A stretch of DNA of 64,000 nt, taken from positions 9,424,001-9,488,000 of the forward strand of contig JANTQA010000023.1 of assembly GCA_027625915.1 (NCBI GenBank), given 5' to 3'. The stretch comes from Anaeramoeba flamelloides (lineage: Eukaryota > Metamonada > Anaeramoebidae). How positions within the stretch are numbered: position 1 is the first letter of the stretch; each line of letters starts with the position of its first letter. Both the position numbers and the translations under genes were made by a program. Below, piece after piece: positions 26,201 to 37,026 of this stretch. Under the pieces are notes generated by a model that saw only the letters and a program-made list of their open reading frames with translations, was not told where the DNA came from and made no database searches.

Positions 26201-27322
26201 TAATGGATTATTATTTGAAGTTATTTGGTTTCTTATTTTTATTGATTTTACTTTTCGTTTTCAGCAATGTTACCAATGAAAAACCAGTTTAACTTTTTTT
26301 CGACAATATTAAAACATTTAATATTTATTAAAATTTTATTAGTTGGAGGAACATTCCTAACCAAATTTGAAATTGTGAAACAGATTTTTAAAGAAATTCC
26401 ATTTTTTAACAACCAATATAAAACAAAGTTAACAAGAGATTAAACAACTGAAACCCAAACTAGCAAAAAATAACAATGTACACAAGATAATCTATTTTCT
26501 AATTTCCATAACATAGTCCTTAATTCGAAAAAAACAATGAAAAGAGAAATTCCTTCTGCAAATAAAATTGTCAACATTTACTAAACAAGAAAAGTTGATG
26601 ATAAGAAAAACAAGTTTAAACACAACAAGAATACGACAATAGATAAAAATACTTTCAAGACTTTTTGAAACTTTCAGCCTGACAGTCTACAAGATTTCAG
26701 TCTCTGATATTCTTTCAGTTTTTGTCAAATAGCAAATACTTGACATACAAACTTTAAAAAGATCAAAAAGGGTAAAAAAAATGATTTAGTCAAGTCTACA
26801 TTATTTGAATTTTTTTGAAAGATTTTAGGCTCCCTAAATTATTAATAATTCTTGCCTTTAAACAACGCTGAAACTATTTTAAGAACAGTACATAAGTCAA
26901 AAAGTATGAAAATTAGAAGTTTTTTTTCAATATAAATATAAAAACCACAAAATTAAAAGTTCTTAGATCTTGGATTTCTTTTAATTATTTTCTAAATTTG
27001 GAATAATACCAAAAATCAAAAGTGTTGTCAATCCAAAAAAAGTGACTAAAAATATTGTACTTTTAACTCCCAAAAACTTATGTCTTTTATAAAATTTTCT
27101 TTCTCATCAAACTTTCAAACACTTTTCAGACAAATTCAAAACCTTTCAAAGACATTTCAACGGGTTTAAAGGGAAATTGAGTTGAAAAGCGAGAAGCTAT
27201 GTAAAAGTCAATGAATTTTTTGGAATGCATTAGTTTTGAAATTATTACATTTTTTTCATTTTTTTTCATTTTTAAAGATTACCAAGTTTAGCCAAAGTTT
27301 GCGTCGAACATCAAATCTAAAA
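23251..27322. other. Divergent intergenic region between nucleoside kinase and striatin
   Basis: Four kilobases without a supported gene. At about 26040-26300 lies a repeat also found near 57820-58050. At about 26640-27060 lies one diverged unit of the ~445-bp repeat that is tandem in the G alpha intron, ending about 260 bp before the striatin start. Promoters of both genes should lie here, but no motif stands out. A 63-codon open stretch at 23581-23772 has no ATG at its start and is not called. Confidence 0.6.
26640..27060 (+). repeat. Single diverged unit of the 445-bp repeat
   Basis: It begins ATACTTTCAAGACTTTTTGA, continues through CAGCCTGACAGTCTACAAGA and ends with an AAATCAAAAGTGTTGTCAAT block, in the same order as the three units at 52790-54118. 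It lies just upstream of the striatin gene. Confidence 0.75.
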
Positions 27323-30300
27323 ATGATCAACACAACGGACACCTCTGTAAGAGATTTGCTAATTTCAGTTCAAAAGCAATTCACCAACTTTGATAATCAG
27401 CGTAGGATGTGGAACTCTAAAAGAAGGCATCTAATGTTACAAATTGAAAACCACGAAAAGACGATCGAAGAGAAAACAATTTCAAAATCAAACCTTATAA
27501 CAAAAATAAAAATGTTAGAATGGGCACTTGAACAAAAGAAGTATTTAATTAATTTATTACACTTCACATTCAAAAGCTTTTTCAAAAAAAAAAACCAAAA
27601 CTTTTTTCTTTTCAATTCTTTTTCTTTTTGAAATAATAGGAAGAAAGAAAATTCTGAAACAAATCAAAAACCCAAAATTTTGGTCTTACCAAGTAAATAA
27701 AAATTTTTTCTTTTTTCTTTTTTCTTTTTTCTTTTTTTTTTAAAAAAATCACAAAACAATAAAATTTCTTTTTTTTTTTTTTTTTTTTAATATATTATTC
27801 CTGTTACCTCCTTTTGAACTCTTCCAAATCTAAAAATCATAGAATTGGAAATGGGCCACATACCAAGAAAAAGAACTGTTTTACAAATGTAACCTTTCCT
27901 TTTTGTTTTATATTCCTTTTAAAAACAGTAAAAATCCCTCTTTGAAAAAAGTATTCAATAAGTCACTTTGGCTTCAATTTTGAAACTGTTTCCAAGATAC
28001 GATTTCAAACTTTTTCTCTATCTTTTTTAAAAACCACTTTTCCTTTTTTTTTTTTTTTGGATAATTTCGAATTAAATGTTTCATTTTTCAAAACACAAAA
28101 AATCAACCTTTCTTTCTAATGCTTATTAATACGAATTAGGTATCTTTCACAATTAAAAATAAATAAGGTCGAATCGGCCAACCCACTCGAAACAAAGAAT
28201 TTTTATGATTTTAAAGAGATAAACATGGAAGAATTGGATGAGTCAGAGTCTGAAACAACAGAATCTGAAATCGAAGGAGAGGAAGACGAGGAAAATGAGG
28301 AAGAAGAAATGGAATCAGATGAAATGTCTGATCAGCAGTCAGATATCGAAAACGAAAATGAAAATGAAAATGATAGTGACAATGATAACAATGAACTTGA
28401 TCTCGAAAACGAACTTTTAGGTGATTTGGAAAATCAAGAAAATAAAAAAATAAATAAAAACATATCAAGAATTGAAAACGATTCTAAACGTAAAGACAGC
28501 GAGGATTTGAATAGTTTATTTGAATCTTTTGAATTAAATGAAAAGCAAACTCAAGAAGCTAATGGAAAAAATGAAGAAGAAAAACAAGGTGACAAAGATA
28601 ATGATGATGATGGTGATGATGATGGTGATGATGATGATGGTGAAGGTGATGGTGATGATGGTGACGATCTTGGTGACGATGACGATCTTGATTTAGACAA
28701 TTTTTTGAATGAAGATGAAGATAAAGATAAAGATAAAGGTAACGATAAAAAGGAAGCTGAAGATAAAGATGAAGATAAAGAAGATGACGATGATGGCGAT
28801 GATGACGATCTTGATCTAGACAATTTTTTGAATGAAGTTGAAGATGAAAATAAAGATCAAGAGAAAAGCAATGAAAAAGAAAAAGAAGATCTTGAAAAAG
28901 AAAAAGAATTATTGGCATCTAGCCTGCTAGGAAGCGATTCTGATGATTTATTAAACGATTTGCAAGATGATAATGATAATTTAGACAATAAAGAAGAAGA
29001 TGAAGATGAAGGAGGTGAACTTGAATTATATAATTTTATTGATGATGATGACGAAGATAAAGATAAAGATGATGATGATGATGATGATGATGACGATCTT
29101 GATCTAGATAATTTTTTGAATGAAGATGAAGATGGCAATGAAGATAAAGAGAAAAAAAATGAAAAGGAAAAAGAAGGAAATGAAACGGAAAAAGAATTAT
29201 TAGTATCTAGCCTGCTAGGGAGTGAATTTGATGATTTATTAGATGACAACAGCGAAGATAATGAAGAGGGGTTAGATGACAAAAATAATAATAATAAAAA
29301 TAAAAAGAATAATACTCATGAAGAAGAATTAGATTTAAATCATCTTGAAGCTGACTTTTTGGAAGGGGGTGAGAACGGGGGCACAACAGATAAGAATGAT
29401 AATGATGTGCTTGATTTGTTATTGGATGAAGAAGAAAATAAAAAAGAAGGGAATACTAATAATAAGAACAATAATGATCAAGAAAGCAAGCAAAATCTTT
29501 TAGATCAGCTATTATTTTCAGGAAGTGATGAAGAAAAAAATACCGAAGAAGAAAAATCATCCTCAAAACATAAAAAAAAATCAAAATCAAAATCAAAATC
29601 TCATAAATCAAAATCACATAAATCAAAGTCAAAATCTAAATCTAAAAGGCACAAATCAAAAGATAACAAGCAATTTGAAGATCTTGATGAAGAAGAATTA
29701 AAATTGATGGAACAAAAATTTGGTAATAAGTTGTCAGGTATGAAATACAAAGGTAAATTTGGTGGATTCTCTAGAATCAACGCAAAAAAATTTAAATCTC
29801 AAATGAACCAATTTGATCTCAACAATTTAGAACAGTTTGATGAAGAAAATGGAAACAGCTCAAAATCTTCCAGATCCAAGCATTCCAAAAAAGACAAACA
29901 TAAAAAAAAGCATAAAAGTAAAAAATCCAAATCAAAGCAGAAAAATTCTTCAGAATTTGCATTGCAGGAACAGCTTCTCAAAATAAACCTTGATGAAAAA
30001 ACTGTATAATAATTTTTTTCAAATTTATTCTTGATCTGCTTCTTTTTGTTATTTTTTTTTTATTTTTATTGATTGATTTTTATTTTATTTTTAACCAAAA
30101 TTCATTTTCAAATAGAGAAAAATTAAAAAGTTTTATATATTCACTGGTAAAAATGTTTTATTAAAGTTGTTGTCCATCCTTTTAAGAGATATGCTTTTAA
30201 AACTTTTTGGTTTTCTACTTTTTGAAAATGACTTGATATTAATTTTACTCACACACTAAACTTTATTATTTTTTTTAAACAATCATTTATTCACCAAAAA

Positions 30301-33300
30301 ACAAATTTATTCACTAATAAATAAACAATAAAAAAAAAAAAAAATATAAATAATAATAATAAAAACAAAAATTTCTAATAATAATAATAATACTAATACT
30401 AATACTAATAATAATAATAACGACACGATTAATAATATAAAAAAAGAACACTTCTCAAGAATCATCAAAAGGAATTGGGAACAAAAGAAATTGGAATCGT
30501 AAAGCGATATTTCGTGGACATTTTGATTCTGTGCAATCAATTGATTGGCACGACACTGCAGAATGGTTGGTTAGTGGAAGTGATGATTCGACAATCAAAT
30601 TATGGTCAATGAGCAAAAGACTACCTTCGTTGTCAAAAAAAAAGAGAAGACATAAAAAAAAATCAAGATCCAAAAGAAAAGAACAGGGAGATATTGTCCC
30701 TATTTGCACCTTTAGGGGACACAAGGGGCCAATTTTTAAGGTATGCTTTGATTCACCAAGTAACCTCTGTTTTAGCGCAGGCTCGGATACGGTAATTAGA
30801 TCTTGGGATGTGCCCTCATGGAGATCCAAAGATCCTCTTTATAATTCTTACGGGGCTGCTGTTCATCATCAATTTGGAAGATACGAAGGACACAAAGATG
30901 CTGTTTGGGATTTGGTTGTAAATTCAACTAAAGGGAAATTAATATCAGCTTCTTCAGATGCTACAATTAAAATTTGGGATATTGAAGCAAATGGCGAACC
31001 TTCACTACAAGATTATCTTTTCCCAAATCTTCAGTCGATTGGTAAATATTATTATTATTTTTCTAATTTTTTTTTTTATTTTTTATTTTGGATATTACAT
31101 TTCTTTCTTTATTACATTTCTTTGAGAAAAAAAAACAATACTTAAAATTCACAACATTTATTTTTCACTAACAAAATAATATAATTAAAAATCAGAAAAT
31201 AACCCAAATTAAAAGATATCATTTTATGAAAAAATCAACAACAAATTGATCCTCTCAGAATTTTCTATTTAATCTCATCCAACAAAAAGTGAAAAAAAAT
31301 TATTTAGAAAAGAATTATGAAATGTCAAATAATTCTTACTACCCAATTGTTAAAATCATTGCGATTTGCTTTTTATTTTTTTAAAAAAACAAAATTTCCA
31401 CCTATTTTTAATATTTTTTAATAATCGTTTTTCTTCAAATAACATTAAAATAATATTTAATAAAAATTTATAAAAGAATCTCTTGAAAAAATAATAATAA
31501 AAATACATTCTTGTGATTTACTTTTTTATGAATCAGAATATTGCTTTGGTCAATGAGTATAAAAGTTCTCTTCAATAAAATACAGTTGATTTTATAATTA
31601 CAAAAACAATTGTTTTTTTAAAACTCTTTTTTTTCCTAATCTTTAACCGATTAATTGATGATTTCTATTTTAATTTGTAATATATTTTAAAAATTTATGC
31701 TTTTGTTTAAAAAATCCCGATAAATTACACATAGTGAAATATGTCTAATATTGTGAAAGAAATTAATCACAGTTTAATAGTTGATACAATAATAATATCA
31801 CACTTTAAATTCAATTTGGAAATAATTTTGATTTTACAAAATATTTCATTTTTTATCAAATTATTATTTTGGTATTTCATTTTTTCCAGTTACTTAATCT
31901 ATTTTATTAGATTAACAAATTTTCCCATTTGATTGACTAATGGTCATTTTTTTTTAAATAGAAAAATCACATAAAATTAGTTGATGTATCTAACCATTTG
32001 ATCGATCAAAAATTGTTAATGAAATTTAAACAAATTTTCCAAAATTTTTTATATTCCACTTGTTTCATTATTTTGGACACATCAATTTTTACATACATTG
32101 TTTATTTTTTGTATTTTTTTTTTTTATTTATCAAAAAAGTATTACATATACAAACATTAATATTGAGTAACTTAAATGTGATTTAATAATTATGTTTTGA
32201 AAAATACAATTAAAACTTTGAAAACTAAATTAAGTTTCAAATACTTCTAATGACTGTTTCTAGCCACTTGTATCTCTAGACTCTCTTTGAATTAGAAGAC
32301 ACACATTTAATCACTTCAAAATTTTCTCCTTACCAGATTAAGGGTTTCCAACATTTAGCCCTTATCAATAAATTCCAAAAAATCCAAAAAAGTGAGATTT
32401 TGTGGGCTAATATCTTGCCTACATTTTAGCTAGGAGAAAAAACTCTAAATACAATTCTACAGTTTCAGAAAATGCGGTCAAGTGCCGTAGAGTTCCTAGG
32501 TTTTCTGTTTTATTTGTTAAATCTATCTATTTTCGTTAGGTTTTTTTTACTTTAGAAATAAACAGAAAATTTTAATAAATTTTCGGTTTATTTCTAAAGT
32601 AAAAAAAAACCTAGAACACTTCACAAATAAACAGAAAACTCAAGAAAACCTAATGGCGCTTTTACAGAATTTAAAAGAATAGAGAAAAATCAAAGATTTT
32701 ACTCAATTCTTTTGAATTCTGGAAAAGCTAACGGCGTTTTTTTTTATTTTCCAAAAGTAAAAAAAAACTAATGGCAAACAGAAAGTAATTTTGTTCAATC
32801 ATCTTTCTTCAATAATAAAAAAAAAAAAAAATGAGATTTTTTTAGTATTATTTTTGATTCTGAATATGTCAAAATTTTTGGAATGGAGTTTTGTACAAAA
32901 ATTTTTCTACTATCCCCATCATGATTTATCTTGTGAAGGAAATACCTTTGAAAAAAAAAACGATTTGATTTTATTGTTTAAACTCTTTTCTGCTCTACTA
33001 TTAGTTATTTGATTTGTCCATTTCACTAGAATTTAAACTTGTTCAAATTGTAACTAATAAAGCAAAAAAGCCAAAGAACAAAAACAATTTTCTGAAAAAA
33101 AAATAATTTTCATCTTTTTGCAATTTTGTTTTTATTGAGATTTAAAGATTATTTTTGGATAAGATCCGAGTGTGGTAATTCTAAATGAAAATCACAATTT
33201 GTTGATAATAATAAAATTTTATATCATATCGTCAAATATTCAATAATATCAACCTTTTTTCTTTAACTAAAAACACTTTCTAACATTTATATCGAATTTA

Positions 33301-33901
33301 CATTTCTAAATAATTTATTATAATTAAATATCGAATAGAAAATTATGTGCCAACTTCAATTTGCTTATTAGAAAACGATAAAACCAAACTTATAGCAGCT
33401 TATAACGCACCAGTATTTTGTTTATTCGACCTTGAAACTTCACAAATTATTAGCACTTTTAGATCTTTTAAAAAGGGAGTAAATCACGACTCAATGAAAG
33501 GCCAAAATTGTCTTATTGATTTGGATAACGCACCTAAAGTTGATCCAAATAATCAAATCAACTCAATTAAATGCCACCCAACTGATTCGGTTGTAATTGT
33601 AGGCTGTGAATCTAATCTTGTAAACTCTTTTGATATCCGTAATGGAGAATGCAGATATAGCTTGTTTGCTCATCAGGATTCAGTAAGTTCAGTTGATTTT
33701 GCGAATTCAGGGAAAATCTTTGGATCTGTTTCTCATGATGCTACATTGGGTATTTGGGACTATGGAACAGGCGATTGTATCCAAGTTGAATCAGTTTCGA
33801 GAAAAAAATACGATGAAGGAATCAATTGTATCAAATTCCATAAGTCTTCAAATCTAATGGCAGTTGGCCCTGCAGACGCTCAAATTAGAATATTTTGTTA
33901 A
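27323..33901 (+). CDS. Striatin, STRIPAK scaffold (PP2A B''' subunit), with large acidic/basic insert
   Basis: Striatins hold PP2A, GCK-III kinases and MOB4 in the STRIPAK complex. Exons: 27323-27540, 27640-27692, 27843-27888, 27929-27950, 28168-30003, 30447-31041 and 33339-33901, in phase, 1,110 residues. Residues 9-73 match the striatin N-terminal coiled coil, ending KIKMLEWALEQKK where animal striatins have an IKMLEYALKQER-like block. Residues 740-1110 form a seven-bladed WD40 propeller in striatin order, with GHFDSVQSIDW, STIKLWS, TFRGHKGPI, GHKDAVWDL, DLETSQ, AHQDSVSSVDF and a KKYDEGINCIKFH block. Between them exon 5 (residues 114-725) is Asp/Glu-rich and then Lys/Ser-rich low complexity, replacing the usual shorter linker; family members are about 700-800 residues. 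The ATG at 27323 is the first in frame at the coiled coil. The small exons 2-4, especially the 22-nt exon 4, and the donor at 30004 are chosen by phase and are the least certain parts. Intron 6 is 2.3 kb and holds repeats. Confidence 0.87.
28657..29560 (+). repeat. Internal acidic repeat within the striatin exon 5
   Basis: Inside the coding exon a motif of the form DLDLDNFLNE recurs three times, near 28687, 28807 and 29098. A second motif, ELLxSSLLGSxxDDLL, occurs near 28908 and 29196, with weaker echoes (NLLDQLL near 29495, LDLLLDEE near 29410). The hydrophobic clusters sit in long Asp/Glu runs. The DNA copies are close to identical, so this looks like a recent segmental duplication of coding sequence. 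The pattern resembles acidic short linear interaction motifs; no function is known to me. Confidence 0.75.
31955..32160 (+). repeat. Dispersed repeat shared with 54255-54465
   Basis: Both copies contain AGTTGATGTRTCTAA followed by CCTTTGATCRATYAA-like sequence, a TTCATTWTTTTGRAMACA segment and ACATCAATTTTT. They have the same orientation and sit in introns of striatin and G alpha. Confidence 0.65.
32468..32780. repeat. Dispersed repeat, AGTGCC family, copy d
   Basis: It begins GGTCAAGTGCCGTAGAGTTC and carries the CTAGGTTTTCTG, AAACCTAGAACACTTCAC and TTCTTTTGAATTCTGG blocks seen in the other copies. Located in striatin intron 6. Confidence 0.65.
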
Positions 33902-36900
33902 CCTTTATTTTAATTTTATTTTTTAATTTTTATTTAAATATCTTTACTAGAATTTCTTATTTTTTTATTCATTTTATTCATTTCATCAGTATAATTTTAA
34001 ATGCACTAAAAATAATATTTATTAATAATTCACAATTTTCAATACATTGTTTATTTTTGAATTTTTCGACAATTTATGGATAAAAATGAGGAGCACTGAA
34101 TTATTAAATGAGAGAAGAAGTGGTAATATTTAAATTTGAATTTCTTATGAGAATGGAGTAAATTGGTAAAAATAACAGAGAAACTGGAGGAGAAAGTATA
34201 AATAAAAAATAGATTAAGGGATCAGAACTCTACGACAACAAGAAGTCAAAATTTTAACTGATTTTATTAGTGACATTCTCTACTTTCAAATTTTGTCTAT
34301 GTCAAGTAGGAAACAATTAGGATCAACTAAGAAAGCCATAAAATAGAAAATTAGTTTAGTGAGATCAATTTTTTTTTTTCCTTTTTTTATGTCAAAAAGT
34401 CAACCTTTAAATTCATTTTATCTCTTACATTATAAAACTGTTTTTACCCCTTTTTTATCCCCTTTTCCATCATTATTATACAATAAATAGTCTTTGTTTC
34501 TGATAAATATTACTAAAAGATTTTTTTATTTTTTTTGATATAATTATTTATTGTTAACCAAAAAAAAATGATTTATTGGACCCATTGAAAAACATTTGTA
34601 TTGTTTTAAAAAGAATAGTTATAATCATTAAAGTTTTAAAGCCTTAAAAAATTTTACCAAGAAACAATTGTGTTTTTGTGATAAGATGATATTCGATTTT
34701 TCAAAATAATTTTTTTTTGTCGATATTTGAGATTTAAGTAATTTTTTCTTAAGAATTTAAAATCATTTTTTTTTTTTTGATAAATGAATTGAATTTTTAT
34801 AATGATTCTTATGGAAAAGAAAAAAAAATTTGTTAAGAAAAATTCTATTATATTGAAAATTCTTAGGTAGTTTCTTCCAAAAATTTTTTTGAAAACAAAA
34901 AATAACTTTTTTCAAACTTTAACGAATTAAAATTTTTGGGTATAATATATCTAAATTTCTCTGATAAATATATTTTAAACTTCTATCATGATTTCATTTC
35001 ATTTAATTAGCTATACCACAATTAATTTTATTGAATGGGATTTGAATTGAAAGATTAATCATTAAAGAAAAAAAAAAAAAAATTTCTTTCAAAAGAAATA
35101 CTTCCTGACATAAAATGAAAAATATTTTATACCATTTTCAAGAAATAACCCAATCCTTAAACAAAATAATAGGCTCTTATTTTGTTTTATATTGGAAACA
35201 TGTGAATTTTGGATTTCAAAAAATATACTCAAATTTATAAATTGTTTGGATGAGTATTAACAAGTCCATTTCATAAGTCAAAACACAAATTACAAAAAAA
35301 AAATGTTTTAAAGCTCTTTACCTGATATCATTTTATTTTTAAAAAGTATTACCCACTTGAATAAAAGATAATATCTACAGAATCCTCAACTTAAAAAAAC
35401 ATCCAATAATACAAGTACAGATGTATTTGAAATTATTGAATTGTCCATTATATAATAATTGATTTCATAAAAAAAAAAAAGCTTTTAAAATTTCAAAAAA
35501 TCTTATTTTATATTTCGATTAACGAATTTTAATGAAATTTTCAAGGAATAAGAACCTCAAAAAAACCTCAAATATTCAATGAAATTCATTTAATGATTTT
35601 TTCAAGGGAAATTTGTGTACAATTATCATTATAATTCTTGGGAATATTCATTTTTTTATTCCCTTTTCAAGCAATCAAGTTCAACCATGAAATTAAAGAA
35701 AATTAACATTCTTAATATTGTCATTTAACTATTTTGCAAAAGTTGGCATTAATATAAATTATCAAAATTATTTTTCATCCTCAGTAATGTTTACAATTAA
35801 TCCAAAGCACTTCTACTATACAAAATGGCTATCCAGTTTTCCTATTACTATCCATTATGTAACAAATTGTAAATCTTTTCATTTTTTTGATTTTTTTTAT
35901 TTCCTATTTATGGGATTTGGTCTTTTGTTTGTACTTGGGATAAATATTGAATCGAGTTTTGGATTAATTTCATTTCTTTTAAATTTGCCTTTTTTTACAA
36001 AAAACAATAAAAAATAACAAAAAAATATAAAAAGTGGCAAAAAAGCCCAAAACAAAGTTATAAATAGTTTAACCAGTTTTAAAAGAAACACAATCATCTC
36101 AAGAAGTAAAATTTTTTGGAAACAAAGACTTTAGAAGACTTCTGATTGATTTCATCTGGAAACATTTTTTATTTTTACATTTTTATTCCTCACATTTTTT
36201 ATTTCTTTCCCCCCACTATTGATGTCGGTGGTGTTTCTTGCTTCTCAGAGAATATAATCGAAAAATAAATATCTCCTTTGAAATTTCAATAAATTTTCTT
36301 TAATTTTTGATATTTTTCATTTCCATTTTAGCATTTTACATGTAATTCTTTAAATTTTCAATAAAAATTTTCATTGAAATTTCCTTGAAACCCACATTAA
36401 CTATTTCAATGATGATTCATTAAATTTCATTATACAATTCAATAGATTATTAATCAAATTTCATTTAATTTTCATCAAAGTTTCCTTCAAAAGTAGTCTC
36501 AAATTTATTTCATTTTTCTAATCTTGTGTAGTTATTTTTGATTATGGGTTTCTAAAATTCACCACTTAGGTATACAAATTGAATTTAAAGTACTCAAAAG
36601 AAGAAATTTAAATATCTCTTTACAAATAAAAATTTTGACAATTGGTTTATTACATTTTTAGGAGTGATAGGAGAAAAAGTTAAACTATTGGGCTGATTCT
36701 AATCTGGAAAAGAAAATAAATAAAAAATAAACAAAAATATAAACTAAAATAAATAAAATCAAATATTTTAAATCAGAGTATGTGATCAATAAAACAATTT
36801 ACAATATCCAAAAAAATTCAAAAAGATAAAAATAATTTAAAATTTCCCCAAAGAGAGTAATCCCAAAGTCTCATTTTCCTTATTTATTTTTTTTCATTTT

Positions 36901-37026
36901 CTTATTAGCTTGTTGTAAACAGGATTTTCTATTTGGCTAATACTATCTACATTATTATATTTATTCTTGTTGTGATTTTTTTTTCAATAAAAAAAAGATC
37001 TAATTTTATTTTTAATTTTCTTTTTG
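33902..37026. other. Convergent intergenic region between striatin and the BAG6-like gene
   Basis: Both genes end here, so only 3' UTRs and terminators are expected. I see no gene. A 99-codon open stretch at 35718-36017 starts with TTG, shows no family resemblance and overlaps a CAGTAATGTT repeat block also seen near 18796. At 36110-36420 lies a repeat related to 39810-40050. Confidence 0.55.
36110..36420 (+). repeat. Dispersed repeat shared with 39810-40050 and (inverse) 19060-19260
   Basis: The plus-strand copies share GACTTTAGAAGA near the start, a T-rich part, a GGTGGTRTTTCT block, and AAATAAATATC followed by CTTTGAAATTTCAATAAA-like sequence. The 19060-19260 stretch contains the complement of the AAATATCTCCTTTGAAATT end and of the AGCATTTTACATGTAAT region. 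Class unknown. Confidence 0.55.

Larger units (their letters stand above)
31042..33338 (+). other. Striatin intron 6 (2.3 kb) with repeats
   Basis: It runs from a GTAAAT donor at 31042 to a TAG acceptor at 33336-33338. It holds a repeat shared with the G alpha intron at about 31955-32160 (AGTTGATGTATCTAACC type, compare 54270-54470) and an AGTGCC-family copy at 32468-32780. The open stretches inside lie in these repeats and are not genes. Confidence 0.75.

Noticed and set aside
26074-26292. A 72-codon gene with a hydrophobic C-terminal helix
   Set aside because: The sequence is a dispersed repeat with a decayed relative at 57820-58050 where the frame is broken.
28211-29282. Ser-rich and His/Tyr-rich frames on the strand opposite striatin exon 5
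   Set aside because: They are complements of Asp/Glu codon runs, with no independent evidence.
28225-30009. A stand-alone acidic nucleolar-type protein
   Set aside because: The reading frame is open upstream to an AG at 28167 in the phase expected from the striatin coiled-coil exons, and a GTA donor at 30004 joins in phase to the WD40 exon.
30447-33901. Two separate WD40 genes
   Set aside because: The two blocks join in phase across 31041/33339 and follow the blade order of the striatin propeller.
35718-36017. A 99-codon membrane-like protein
   Set aside because: It starts with TTG, has no family resemblance, and overlaps repeat sequence in a convergent intergenic region.
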